NCBI GenBank assembly: GCA_040397235.1
Contig: JBBAWH010000002.1
Location: 62,001-126,000, forward strand
DNA length: 64,000 nucleotides
Direction of reading: 5' to 3'
From: Limnocylindrus sp040397235
Lineage (GTDB): Bacteria > Chloroflexota > Limnocylindria > Limnocylindrales > Limnocylindraceae
Under the pieces are notes generated by a model, which was not told the origin of the DNA, ran no database searches, and saw nothing but the letters and a program-made list of their open reading frames with translations. A program made the position numbers and the translations under genes. Within the stretch, counting starts at the first letter, position 1. Each line of letters starts with the position of its first letter. This document shows, piece by piece, positions 49,268 through 57,515 of the stretch.

Positions 49268-50301
49268 GTGGCAACGCACTCACGCATCAGCGAGAGCTGC
49301 TCGCGCGACTCGTTGCACTCGGCGAAGAGGTTATCGACGCACTCGATCACACGAACGTCGTATCAACACTTGGTGAGGAGGAGCTCAATCGTGCAATCGG
49401 TGCCATCGGTGATCGCGCACTTCCCGATGCCGCGACAGCCGCACTTGCATCCGTTGCCGCCAGTATTGAGCGCGTCATCGCTGCAAACGATCCACACCGC
49501 GCCATTGATTGGATTGGGATGCAGCCGCGACTTGTGCTGACACTCCTGGCAGCCACGCTGAACCCTGCAAGCCTGCCGAAAGATGTTGTTCCGCAAAGTG
49601 TCGGCATAACGGTTGCATCGCGGATCCCTGCGGGGATCTCATTCAGCGATGCGCCACGCGACGGCCGCGCCGTGGTGTACTCAGGGATCCAAGCTGATCC
49701 GATACTGCGTCCGCTTGCAGTGGCGATTGCGAACGCTACGCCCGCTGAGCGTCTTATTGCTCGAGCAGTGATGAACGATCCAGAGCCAACGACTGCAGAG
49801 ACAGCGGCGCTCTTCGCCGCACTCCCATCACACCGCACCACCACAGACCCGTTAGTCGTTGGCGCACTAGCAATTGGCGGCAAGGCACAAGCTTCCAACG
49901 CGCAATACCGCGGCGCGGTCGTTGAGGCAACCACCGCTGAGATGCTGCGCCGACGCCCGATGCTTGCTAACGATGCTGATCGCCTAGTGCGACGCGAGCG
50001 CCGCTTCGCCATTGACGGCGTCTCTGCCGACCCGCATCCGTTTGACGTTACCGTCGAGGCCGGCCCTATTCCAGAGCTGTGGGACTGCAAGTGGGGGGCC
50101 CGCGGCATTGACGCCAGTCTCCTCGCAGAACTTGAGGATGCCCGCATTCGCGCCGCTGGGAGCAGCGCGCGCATCGCTATTGGTGTTGTGGCATTTGATA
50201 CCGCCGCGATCGTGGCTGCACGCCTCAGCATCGTGCGTGCTCCACGCGAGAAGACGCGATTCATCACCCTCGAAACCCTCGGACGTCTGGCGGCTGGATG
50301 A
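49264..50301 (+). CDS. Unknown protein with possible PD-(D/E)XK nuclease core
   Basis: I do not recognise the family of this 345-residue protein. The N-terminal 190 residues are helical. At 257-280 it has a hydrophobic strand with D261 (HPFDVTVEAG), a second strand with D274-C-K276 (ELWDCKWGAR), preceded by E222 in a helix, then a helix and another strand IAIGVVAFDT. This is the arrangement of a PD-(D/E)XK active site. It overlaps holB and the following thioesterase gene by four bases each, suggesting an operon with replication genes. Nuclease activity is inferred from motif spacing only. Confidence 0.55.
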   Translation: MSGNALTHQRELLARLVALGEEVIDALDHTNVVSTLGEEELNRAIGAIGDRALPDAATAALASVAASIERVIAANDPHRAIDWIGMQPRLVLTLLAATLNPASLPKDVVPQSVGITVASRIPAGISFSDAPRDGRAVVYSGIQADPILRPLAVAIANATPAERLIARAVMNDPEPTTAETAALFAALPSHRTTTDPLVVGALAIGGKAQASNAQYRGAVVEATTAEMLRRRPMLANDADRLVRRERRFAIDGVSADPHPFDVTVEAGPIPELWDCKWGARGIDASLLAELEDARIRAAGSSARIAIGVVAFDTAAIVAARLSIVRAPREKTRFITLETLGRLAAG

Positions 50302-51086
50302 GCCTCGCCGACCGACTTACCCCTGGCCTCTCCCCGGATGAGGCCCGCCTCCCGGAGCACGCCCGCTACCGCGACGAGGGCCGCTCCGTGCGCTTCGATG
50401 AGTGCAGCCGCGCCGGCACCATGCGCGCCGCGGCAGTGCTCCGCCACGCTCAGGACCTCGCTTGGCAGCACAGCGAGACGCTTGAGTACGGCCGCGCCTG
50501 GTATGAGTCGCGCGGCGTCGGCTGGGTGGTTCGCAGCGTCGACCTACTCATCGATGAGCCACCTCGCTCCAACGAGGCCATGACGGGCACTACCGCCCTG
50601 GTCGGCTTCCGGCACGTAATGGCGCGACGCCGCACACGCCTCTTCGGCGGCGCTGGCCGCGTGATCGCCGACGCCACCATTGACTGGGTGATGACCGACC
50701 AGAGCGTACGACCGGTCCGCTTCCCCACGGAATTTGAACCATTCGTCAAGGAGGTCGGCGCCACCTTCACACCCGAGAAGATCCCTGTGGAGCCAACCGA
50801 TACACCAGGCGTCACTGTGACCGTGCCGCTACGCGTCGCCGACTTCGATCCGCTCGGCCACGTGAATAATGCCGCTTGGCTCGAGATTGCCGAAGAGGCG
50901 CTCAACGCAGCTTCACCGGCACAACTCGACGCACCACGCCGCCGCATTCGGCTGGAGTACCTTGGCCTCACAACCAGCGCAACCGTGCGCTGCACCGTTC
51001 GCGCCACCGCGAACGAGGCACGCGTCGATATTCACGATGGAAGGGGCACTGCGCTCGTTCGCGCACTCTTCGACGTAGTCGCCTGA
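50298..51086 (+). CDS. Acyl-ACP thioesterase (FatA-like, double hotdog)
   Basis: The enzyme releases fatty acids from acyl carrier protein. The 262-residue protein has two hotdog repeats: residues 24-140 with DECSRAGTMRAAAVLRHAQD and GVGWVVRSVDLLIDEPP, and residues 160-262 with VADFDPLGHVNNAAWLEIAE, the conserved DxxGHVNNxxY/WxE motif. Bacterial members of this family are usually about 250 residues. Start ATG 50298 overlaps the preceding stop. Confidence 0.85.
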   Translation: MSLADRLTPGLSPDEARLPEHARYRDEGRSVRFDECSRAGTMRAAAVLRHAQDLAWQHSETLEYGRAWYESRGVGWVVRSVDLLIDEPPRSNEAMTGTTALVGFRHVMARRRTRLFGGAGRVIADATIDWVMTDQSVRPVRFPTEFEPFVKEVGATFTPEKIPVEPTDTPGVTVTVPLRVADFDPLGHVNNAAWLEIAEEALNAASPAQLDAPRRRIRLEYLGLTTSATVRCTVRATANEARVDIHDGRGTALVRALFDVVA

Positions 51087-51095
51087 TCTAATCTG

Positions 51096-51800
51096 ATGAA
51101 CTCTCGCATTGCTGTCGCGCTACTCACCCTTCTTGTAAGCGCAACGCTCGCTGTGCCTGCACCGGTCGGCGCGGCTACGAGTGCCGCCAAAGCGTGCAAG
51201 ATCAACAACACCAAACTCGGTTTGCTCACCGCACTCGACTGCGTGCCAGTTGCAGAAGAGCACATTGGCGGCTATGACCGTAAGCTCTTCAAGCATTGGG
51301 TTGATGCAAATGGCAACGGCAAGAACACCCGTGCAGAGGTGCTAATCGCTGAATCCCTGATCTCTGTGCGTTTTACCTCAACGGGCAAGACAGTAAGTAC
51401 GGGAAAGTGGCTGAGCCTTTACGACGGAGAAACATGGACACTTGCCTCTGACGTTGATGTTGACCATGTTGTGGCGCTCGGTGAGGCGTGGCGATCAGGC
51501 GCATGGAAGTGGTCTGCCTCGCGCCGACAGTCGTATGCAAATGACATAGGGGTTGCATGGACGCTGCGCGCAGTGACCGATAACGTGAATCAGTCGAAGA
51601 GCGACGACGATCCAACCTACTGGCTCCCACCACTTGAATCGGCAAACTGTGTTTATCTGGCGGAGTGGGTCGCCGTAAAAATTCGTTGGAAGCTCACTGT
51701 TGATGCAGAGGAGCGCCAGGCAATCCGCGACGGCTGGCTTGATGCTCGCTGCTTTGCGCTCGGCAAGCCACCGGTGGTTACGGTAAAGATCGCACCGTAG
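51096..51800 (+). CDS. Secreted HNH-type endonuclease family protein
   Basis: The 234-residue protein has a Sec signal peptide (about 1-26, ending APVGAA). The remainder matches the DUF1524-like secreted HNH family common in Actinobacteria: DVDVDHVVALGEAWRSGAW with the key Asp-His, a RRQSYANDIG stretch, AVTDNVNQSKSDDDPTYWLP with the conserved Asn, then ANCVYLAEWVAVKIRWKLTV. Cysteines C34, C48, C192 region and near the end probably form disulfides, consistent with the DsbA/VKOR pair in this window. It may degrade external DNA for nutrients. Confidence 0.85.
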   Translation: MNSRIAVALLTLLVSATLAVPAPVGAATSAAKACKINNTKLGLLTALDCVPVAEEHIGGYDRKLFKHWVDANGNGKNTRAEVLIAESLISVRFTSTGKTVSTGKWLSLYDGETWTLASDVDVDHVVALGEAWRSGAWKWSASRRQSYANDIGVAWTLRAVTDNVNQSKSDDDPTYWLPPLESANCVYLAEWVAVKIRWKLTVDAEERQAIRDGWLDARCFALGKPPVVTVKIAP

Positions 51801-52244
51801 CTAGAGGCCGAGGTTCGGTCCGTCTCCACCCTTACGCCCGCGACGACGCTTCTTCTCAGGCGCAGCACCCTTGCTTGGCATTCCAATCTCGACCGGTTTA
51901 ATCGGTTTGCGTAGGCCACCGCGCGCCTGTGCTGCAGCAACCGCCGCAGATGGTGCAAAGCCAGATGGCGTCGGTGGCATCTCTGTGCGTTGTCGTGGCG
52001 CGGGTCGATCTGGTCGGCGCACGACGATCGAACCCTGTGGCGCGCGACGCAGCTGGCGCACCCCCTCGCGCGGTTGTGCGCGATAGGCGATCAGCCAGAG
52101 GAGTCCGAGCGCTGCAGGAACATAGAAGAGGCGCTCGTCGGTGCCACTGAGGCCAACAACCACAGCGCCAAGGTTGACGGCTGCAGCAACAAGCAAGAGC
52201 GGCCGGCGCAGCAGCGGAACAGCGACGAGATCTTGGTCTGCCAT
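51801..52244 (-). CDS. Small membrane protein with basic cytoplasmic tail
   Basis: The 147-residue protein has two hydrophobic helices in its first 55 residues (PLLLVAAAVNLGAVVVGLSG, LFYVPAALGLLWLIAY). A Pro/Arg/Lys-rich, probably disordered tail ends KKRRRGRKGGDGPNLGL. No family is recognised. Its stop abuts the convergent HNH nuclease gene, and a tRNA-Arg gene lies 20 bases upstream of its start on the same strand. Confidence 0.6.
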   Translation of the reverse strand: MADQDLVAVPLLRRPLLLVAAAVNLGAVVVGLSGTDERLFYVPAALGLLWLIAYRAQPREGVRQLRRAPQGSIVVRRPDRPAPRQRTEMPPTPSGFAPSAAVAAAQARGGLRKPIKPVEIGMPSKGAAPEKKRRRGRKGGDGPNLGL

Positions 52245-52264
52245 GGGGAGGAGTCTACTCCGTG

Positions 52265-52341
52265 TGGTGCGCCCGACAGGATTCGAACCTGCGACCTTCT
52301 CCTTCGGAGGGAGACGCTCTAATCCACTGAGCTACGAGCGC
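52265..52341 (-). tRNA. tRNA-Arg (anticodon CCG)
   Basis: On the minus strand a complete cloverleaf folds: acceptor GCGCTCG with CGGGCGC, D arm GCTC-AGTGGATTA-GAGC, anticodon arm TCTCC-CTCCGAA-GGAGA with anticodon CCG, and T arm GCAGG-TTCGAAT-CCTGT. The discriminator base is A and the CCA tail is encoded (52267-52265). It decodes CGG. Confidence 0.95.
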
Positions 52342-52397
52342 GAGGGGTGGCGAGTTTATCAGGGGCGTGAGGGCCAAAAAGGCTAGAGAAAATAAAT

Positions 52398-52427
52398 GAG
52401 GCGACCCCCTTTGACAGGAGTCGCCTC
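52398..52427 (-). terminator. Intrinsic terminator downstream of the cyclophilin gene
   Basis: GAGGCGAC (52420-52427 on the minus strand) pairs perfectly with GTCGCCTC (52398-52405). On the minus strand it is followed by ATTTATTTTCTC, a T-rich tail. It would end transcripts coming from the peptidyl-prolyl isomerase gene or from an RNA gene in 52428-52617. Confidence 0.7.
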
Positions 52428-52619
52428 AAGCCGATCCGCTTGTGGGACGAACAAGTCAGCCCCGCCCGCAACGCTCAAAGAGCATCTATCACGTCGCCTA
52501 TAGCGACTACCCTAACCCACCTACCCATGGTCTTTGAACAAGAACAGCTGAGAAGAGAATACCTCCTGGAGGGTCGGATTCCAACCCCCCTGGCACACCT
52601 TGTGCCGAGAGCGGGGGTT
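52428..52619 (-). other. Structured 190-base non-coding stretch between cyclophilin stop and terminator
   Basis: No credible open reading frame is present. Read on the minus strand, it begins with a strong two-part hairpin: AACCCCC with GGGGGTT (outer; 52619-52583) enclosing GGCACA with TGTGCC. Smaller hairpins follow (TCGC-TATAG-GCGA, GCTC-TTT-GAGC). With the terminator at 52398-52427 it could be a long 3' untranslated region or an independent small RNA. It does not show tmRNA, SRP RNA or RNase P RNA signatures. Confidence 0.4.
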
Positions 52620-53070
52620 AGGCGATCGTCACCGTGGTCATCTTGACCGGCTCCAGTGGGCGGTCACCTGGGCCTGTGGCCCCCTTGGCGATCGCGTCGA
52701 CCGTGGCGAGCCCTGAGGTGACCATGCCGAAGACCGTGTACTTCGGCGGCAGGCTGGCAAGGTCATCGAGGCAGATGAAGAACTGGCTCCCGTTCGTGTT
52801 TGGCCCTGAGTTGGCCATCGCCACCGTGCCGCGGGCGTAGCCCATCGTCACCGGCTCATCGTCGAACTTGTAGCCTGGCCCGCCCATGCCGGTTCCATCA
52901 GGGTCGCCGCCTTGGATCACGAATCCCGGAACAACGCGGTGAAAGATCACCCCGTCGTAGAAACCCTTCTTCGCCAGGGTCACAAAGTTCTCAACGGTCT
53001 TCGGTGCCGCGTCGTCCAGAAGTTCAATCTCAATGACGCCGGCGGTCGTCTCAATCTTGGCGGTTGCCAT
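52618..53070 (-). CDS. Cyclophilin-type peptidyl-prolyl isomerase, cytoplasmic
   Basis: Catalyses proline cis-trans isomerisation during protein folding. The 150-residue protein is a minimal cyclophilin: FYDGVIFHRVVPGFVIQGGD with the catalytic Arg, GTVAMANSGPNTNGSQFFIC, and YTVFGMVTSGLATVDAI. No signal peptide. The preceding gene on the strand encodes a lipoprotein cyclophilin, so the cell has one for the cytoplasm and one for the envelope. Confidence 0.93.
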   Translation of the reverse strand: MATAKIETTAGVIEIELLDDAAPKTVENFVTLAKKGFYDGVIFHRVVPGFVIQGGDPDGTGMGGPGYKFDDEPVTMGYARGTVAMANSGPNTNGSQFFICLDDLASLPPKYTVFGMVTSGLATVDAIAKGATGPGDRPLEPVKMTTVTIA

Positions 53071-53161
53071 TCCATCACTCCTCTGTGGCGCAAGGCCACG
53101 TGGTCGGCTGGTGCCGACGATGTGCAGAGTTTACCCGCGAATGATCAGTTGCGCGGAGCAG

Positions 53162-53806
53162 CTACGGCGCGGAGGGGGTGACCGTGGTTGAGATGATCTT
53201 CGGAGGATCAATCGGGCGGTCTTCCCCATTGCGCTCGAGTGCGGCAATGGCGTCAACCACATCCATGCCGGAGATAACCTCGCCCATGATCGCGTAGGTG
53301 CGAGCGCTCTCAAGTGGGCCCGCTGCAGCGTCATCCAGGATGACAAAGAACTGACTCCCTTGCGAGTCTGGCTGACTCGACCGCGCCATCGCAATCACAC
53401 CGCGGCGATACGTGCCAAGGACTGGCTCGTCTTTAATAAAGTAGCCAGGGCCACCCGAACCGGTGCCCGTTGGGTCGCCACCCTGAATCACAAACGGCGT
53501 GCCGTCTTCCATGTAGGCGATGCGGTGGAAGATCACGTCGTCGTAGAAGTTGCAGCTCGCAAGTGCGGTCAGGTTGCTCACTGCGATGGGCGAGTTCTTC
53601 ACCGCAAGCCGCACCACAAATGTGCCGAGTGATGTTTCAAACGCAATATCATTCGACGCTTCGGTGTTCAACGTTGCGGGTTGAGACGATGGGCAGCCAT
53701 TTGCGTTTGTTGACGCGCTTGGCGATGCATCGGCGCCACACGCACTCAGCGTGAGCGCTGCGGTAAGTGCAAGCGCTACAACGGTTGTGCGCATGTTGCT
53801 ACGCAT
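53162..53806 (-). CDS. Lipoprotein cyclophilin-type peptidyl-prolyl isomerase
   Basis: The 214-residue protein has a lipoprotein signal peptide with lipobox LSAC (C23), a short Ser/Thr-rich linker, then a cyclophilin domain: FYDDVIFHRIAYMEDGTPFV, IQGGDPTGTGSGGPGY, GVIAMARSSQPDSQGSQFFV. It should fold proteins outside the membrane. ATG 53806 overlaps the upstream transporter stop by eight bases; an in-frame ATG at 53794 is the alternative and would also give a good signal peptide. Confidence 0.9.
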   Translation of the reverse strand: MRSNMRTTVVALALTAALTLSACGADASPSASTNANGCPSSQPATLNTEASNDIAFETSLGTFVVRLAVKNSPIAVSNLTALASCNFYDDVIFHRIAYMEDGTPFVIQGGDPTGTGSGGPGYFIKDEPVLGTYRRGVIAMARSSQPDSQGSQFFVILDDAAAGPLESARTYAIMGEVISGMDVVDAIAALERNGEDRPIDPPKIISTTVTPSAP

Positions 53807-54770
53807 TCAATCGGCGAGCGGTGCGCAGAATGGTGACGGTCATTGCGGACATCAAGAGCACCTGGCCGATAACGACCTCAATCGTAGGGATCTGATTGAG
53901 GAGCAGCGCTGCAAGAATTGACGCCGTTGGTGGCATGGCGAGGGCGCCGAGTGAGCCAGTGGTGGCGCTTGTTGCGCGAACTCCCGAGACAAAGAGCGCA
54001 TAGGCAAGACAGGTTGCGATGAGTGCGAGGTAGGCAAACTGCAGCCCTGGAAGAAGAAGATCTTTTCCGGCAAGCTCTGGGAGCTTTACTCCAACGACGG
54101 ACGAGACCACCGACAGGACGGCAAATCCACCGGTTGCAGATAGCGCGACAAGTTCAAGAGGGTGAATGCCTGCTGCGAGTCGACGCACGAGCACGATGTA
54201 CGAGGCATAGCCAACCATGCAGGCGAAAGACCAGAGAATTCCAGCTTGGAACGTTGCGGGATTAGCAGTGGCTGCGCCATTGAGGGCAATGACGACGGTG
54301 CCGATTGCAGCAAAGACGATTGCGCCAATGATCATGCGGTCGGGTCGCTCGCGAAGTAAGACGACGCTGAGTGTGGCGACAAGTACTGGGGCGAGGCAGA
54401 GTTCGATCGCCGTGGCGATGCCAACGCCGGCGTTCGTGACCGCTTCAACGTAGGCGTATTGGAAGAACGCCTGAACAAGCCCGAGGCCGAGCCCGAGCCC
54501 AAGCACTCGCCCAGGGAGGCGGAAGGCGCCGCGGCCGAGCAGGATGCGCGCCGTGATGGCGGCGGCTGGGGCGGTGATCGCAAGGCGTACGACGACCAGC
54601 ACGAGGGAGCTGAGCGTGCTCGGACCCCCGTCAGCGCCAGGGAAGGCGGCCTTGAGCTGGCCGGTGACAACGCCGATCGTGCCCCAGAGGATGCCCGTGA
54701 GGATGACGGCGCCGAGCCCCGCGAGGGGGCTCAACGCGAGTGGCTCGCTGATGCGTTTTGCAGTTGCCAT
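53799..54770 (-). CDS. EamA/DMT-family transporter
   Basis: The 323-residue protein has ten hydrophobic helices in two EamA repeats (GLGAVILTGILWGTIGVVTG at the start of repeat one; ILWSFACMVGYASYIVLVRR at the start of repeat two). Members export amino acids or other metabolites. The substrate cannot be read from sequence. ATG 54770 was chosen because the hydrophobic repeat begins soon after; the longer in-frame extension is basic and overlaps intergenic sequence. Confidence 0.85.
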   Translation of the reverse strand: MATAKRISEPLALSPLAGLGAVILTGILWGTIGVVTGQLKAAFPGADGGPSTLSSLVLVVVRLAITAPAAAITARILLGRGAFRLPGRVLGLGLGLGLVQAFFQYAYVEAVTNAGVGIATAIELCLAPVLVATLSVVLLRERPDRMIIGAIVFAAIGTVVIALNGAATANPATFQAGILWSFACMVGYASYIVLVRRLAAGIHPLELVALSATGGFAVLSVVSSVVGVKLPELAGKDLLLPGLQFAYLALIATCLAYALFVSGVRATSATTGSLGALAMPPTASILAALLLNQIPTIEVVIGQVLLMSAMTVTILRTARRLNA

Positions 54771-54807
54771 GCGGGGGAGTCTACGCGAGGCGCGCAGCGT
54801 GTGCTCG

Positions 54808-55521
54808 CTACTGCGCGGGGTCAGAAATCCTTGAGGCTTCCTCAAAATCGATCGCGCCCGAGAGGAGCGCCTCACCCAAGATCAGGGTGGCGACCCCAGC
54901 ATCGCGGAGTCGGCGCACGCCATCAAGGTCGCTTACACCTCCAGCAACGCTCAACTCCATCCCTGGCTGACGCGCCGCGAGGTTCGCAAACGCCGCGCTC
55001 TCGCTCGCGTTACCACCGTGGCTCAACACGATGCGCGTTACCCCTGCGGCAGCGAGTTCATCGATGAGGCTCTCCGCTGTTGGCGCGCTTGAGCGCTTCC
55101 AATTAAACGATGCAATTCGCTCAGGCCGTGGATCAAAGCCAACGGCGAGCCAATCACCCGCGGCGGCGATGCATGCGGCGAGTCGCTCTGGCTCATCAAT
55201 GAGCGCGAGAGAGATCACTGCCCGCGTTGCTCCCGCGGCAAACGCGATACGAATAGCCTCGGGCGACTCTAGCCCGCCCGCAACCTGCAGTGGCGTTGCC
55301 ACGAGGCTTGCAACTGCACCAATTGATTCAATGTTGATCGGTTCCGCCGCACGAGCGCCGTCAAAGTCCACCAGGTGGATCAGTGTTGCGCCGCGATCAA
55401 CAAAGTGACGCGCAATGCGCGCTGGCTGATCTGTTGGTGCGCCAATACCGGTTGCAGCGCCAGGCCAGAAGACAATGCGGGAGCGACCCTTCTCAAGATC
55501 AATTGATGGAACGATGCGCAT
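54808..55521 (-). CDS. hisA: HisA-like ProFAR isomerase
   Basis: HisA is the (beta/alpha)8-barrel isomerase of histidine synthesis. The 237-residue protein has the N-terminal catalytic Asp in PSIDLEKGR, phosphate-binding QVAGGLESPEAIR, VGFDPRPERIASFNW at strand five, and SVAGGVSDLDGVRRLRDAG. It is not in a his operon: neighbours are a transporter and threonine aldolase. Sequence fits HisA better than HisF (short N-terminus, no RCLDV motif), but divergence leaves some doubt on activity. Confidence 0.8.
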   Translation of the reverse strand: MRIVPSIDLEKGRSRIVFWPGAATGIGAPTDQPARIARHFVDRGATLIHLVDFDGARAAEPINIESIGAVASLVATPLQVAGGLESPEAIRIAFAAGATRAVISLALIDEPERLAACIAAAGDWLAVGFDPRPERIASFNWKRSSAPTAESLIDELAAAGVTRIVLSHGGNASESAAFANLAARQPGMELSVAGGVSDLDGVRRLRDAGVATLILGEALLSGAIDFEEASRISDPAQ

Positions 55522-55534
55522 CGGCTGCGCTGCG

Positions 55535-56668
55535 CTACGCGGTTTCGGTCAGCGCCGCAGCAGTGGCCGCGATTGTCTTGGTGATCTCTTCATCGCCAAT
55601 CCCATAGTGCGTTACCGCGCGAACCTGTCCGTGCGTATACGCAACCATTAGTACGCCACGCTTCTCTAATGCGTCAAGGAAGCGCGTTCGCCGCGCAATG
55701 CCGCCAGTAACCTTAAAGATCACAAAATTCGTGACGACGCGAGAGGGGTCCAGCCGCTCGCCTTCTCGCTGCGCATTGTGTCCTGGGGAGATCACATCCG
55801 GCAGCCCTGCGATCTCGGTCGCCAGGCGACGTGCGTTGACGTGATCCTCAGCGAGCCGCTTCACCGTGCCCTCTGGACCATCAGAGAGTGCGACCAGGCC
55901 GGCAGCCGCAAGCACACCCACCTGTCGCATGCCACCGCCAAGCAGCTTGCGCGCGCGTCTTGCCTTCCAGATGAACTCTCTGCTGCCAACGACAACACTG
56001 CCGATCGGTGCAGCGAGTCCCTTGCTAAGGCAGAAGGTCACACTGTCAGCATCAGCAACGAGCTCACGTGCAGAGACGCCGAGCCCGACAACCGCATTGA
56101 AGAGGCGCGCGCCATCGACGTGGATCGGAATGCCAGATGGCTTCAGCGCCGTGCGAAGCTCGCGCATGTAGGCGGGAGTTACTGGCCGGCTGAACGTATG
56201 GGCGTGGCAGTTCTCGACGATGACGAGCGAGGTGATGGCGCTGTGTGGGTCGGATGCGTCTTGAATCGCCTCAAGGACATCGGCGACTGGCATCTCTCCG
56301 TTGGGGTTCTCTTGGACTAGTCGAAGTCCAGCGCCGGCGACTACGGCGTAGTTAGCCGCCTCGTCGTTTGGGATATGCCCTTCGGCGGGGGTGATGATCT
56401 CGCCGCCACGTGGCACATGGGCCATGACAGAGACGAGGTTCCCCATGGTGCCCGAGGCGACGAAGAGACCTGCCTCTTTACCGAGCAGGGCGGCGGCACG
56501 CTCCTCTAGGGCAGCGACGGTTGGATCGTCCTCAAAGACGTCGTCGCCGACCTCCGCCTCGGCCATGGCGCGGCGCATCTCAGGGGTTGGGTGGGTGACC
56601 GTGTCGGAGCGCAGGTCGATACGGCCAGCCCCGCCGCCTCGTGATGCTGCGTCTGATCCATATCCCAT
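55535..56668 (-). CDS. ltaE: Low-specificity L-threonine aldolase
   Basis: A PLP enzyme that cleaves threonine and allo-threonine to glycine and acetaldehyde. The 377-residue protein shows RIDLRSDTVTHPTPEMRRAM, VGDDVFEDDPTVAALE, ASGTMGNLVSVMAH, IPIHVDGARLFNA, and the PLP lysine in FCLSKGLAAPIGSVVVG. The N-terminal 15 residues are Gly/Ser-rich; a later start would also be possible. It lies 13 bases upstream of hisA on the same strand. Confidence 0.93.
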   Translation of the reverse strand: MGYGSDAASRGGGAGRIDLRSDTVTHPTPEMRRAMAEAEVGDDVFEDDPTVAALEERAAALLGKEAGLFVASGTMGNLVSVMAHVPRGGEIITPAEGHIPNDEAANYAVVAGAGLRLVQENPNGEMPVADVLEAIQDASDPHSAITSLVIVENCHAHTFSRPVTPAYMRELRTALKPSGIPIHVDGARLFNAVVGLGVSARELVADADSVTFCLSKGLAAPIGSVVVGSREFIWKARRARKLLGGGMRQVGVLAAAGLVALSDGPEGTVKRLAEDHVNARRLATEIAGLPDVISPGHNAQREGERLDPSRVVTNFVIFKVTGGIARRTRFLDALEKRGVLMVAYTHGQVRAVTHYGIGDEEITKTIAATAAALTETA

Positions 56669-56711
56669 AGTCGGATCCTACCCCCTCTGGTAGGCTTCGC
56701 AGTCCTGACGC

Positions 56712-56788
56712 GGACCCGTGGTGTAGCGGCCCAACATGCCAGCCTGTCACGCTGGAGATCGCCGGTTCGAATCCGGTCGGGTCCGCCA
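56712..56788 (+). tRNA. tRNA-Asp (anticodon GTC)
   Basis: Acceptor GGACCCG pairs with CGGGTCC, D arm GTGT-...-ACAT, anticodon arm CCAGC-CTGTCAC-GCTGG with anticodon GTC, and T arm GCCGG-TTCGAAT-CCGGT. The discriminator is G, typical of tRNA-Asp, and CCA is encoded (56786-56788). Confidence 0.95.
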
Positions 56789-56829
56789 GGAAACCTCCCA
56801 ACCTGAAGCTACTCCTTTACGATGCCCCC

Positions 56830-57504
56830 ATGCCACGAGAGATCCCCGTAGCCGACGGATACCCGCCAAGCGAGCGCACACGCGTGCGACGACTCCCTGA
56901 GCGCGGACACTACGAGCGGGCCGATATCTACCCGGTGGTTGATGCCGCCCTCACCTGCACCGTCGCCTACCTCCTCGATGGCCGCCCGCACGCCACCGCA
57001 ACGGCGCACTGGCGTGACGGCGACCGTCTCTACTGGCACGGCTCGGCGGCCAGCCGCTTCCTGAAGTCAGTCGTAGGAACTGAGGTGTCGGTCTCGATTC
57101 ACCTGACCGATGGCATCGTCTTGGCACGAAGCGGATTCGACAGTTCGTTTAACTATCGCTCAGCAACGCTCTTCGGCACCTGCGAAGAGATCACCGGTGG
57201 TGAGAAGGCGGTGCAGCTTGATTCGTTCGTCAACAAGATCGTTCCAGGGCGCGCTGCTGAACTACGCACCTCTACAGAGCAAGAGCTGAAGGCCACAACC
57301 CTTCTCGGCATGACGATCACCGAAGCATCGGGAAAGATTCGCAATGGGGGCGTGCATGACAATCCAGATGATGCACAAGAAAAGATTTGGGCAGGAGTCA
57401 TTGAGATCAATACGTTCTTCGGCGCACTACACCCAGACGAAGATACGCCAGTGATTACGGAGCCTAGCGCGAAACTTTCAGGACTGACTGGCAAGAAGCT
57501 CTAG
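56830..57504 (+). CDS. Pyridoxamine 5'-phosphate oxidase-family flavin-binding protein
   Basis: The 224-residue split-barrel protein matches the PPOX-like group often annotated as flavin-nucleotide-binding: RVRRLPERGHYERADIYPVV, DGRPHATATAHWRDGDRLYW, SGSAASRFLK-type loop HGSAASRFLKSV, FNYRSATLFG and KAVQLDSFVNKIVPGR. A cofactor of FMN or F420 type is likely; the reaction is unknown. It follows the tRNA-Asp gene by 41 bases and converges on the reductase gene. Confidence 0.85.
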   Translation: MPREIPVADGYPPSERTRVRRLPERGHYERADIYPVVDAALTCTVAYLLDGRPHATATAHWRDGDRLYWHGSAASRFLKSVVGTEVSVSIHLTDGIVLARSGFDSSFNYRSATLFGTCEEITGGEKAVQLDSFVNKIVPGRAAELRTSTEQELKATTLLGMTITEASGKIRNGGVHDNPDDAQEKIWAGVIEINTFFGALHPDEDTPVITEPSAKLSGLTGKKL

Positions 57505-57515
57505 TCAAAGAGCGC

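Noticed and set aside
48154..49350. 398-residue open frame antisense to holB
   Set aside because: Ser/Ala/Arg-rich shadow frame with no family resemblance; holB on the other strand has clear motifs.
49347..50471. 374-residue open frame antisense to the putative PD-(D/E)XK gene
   Set aside because: Spans two coupled plus-strand genes and shows only shadow-like composition; the plus-strand frames overlap neighbours by four bases as real operon genes do.
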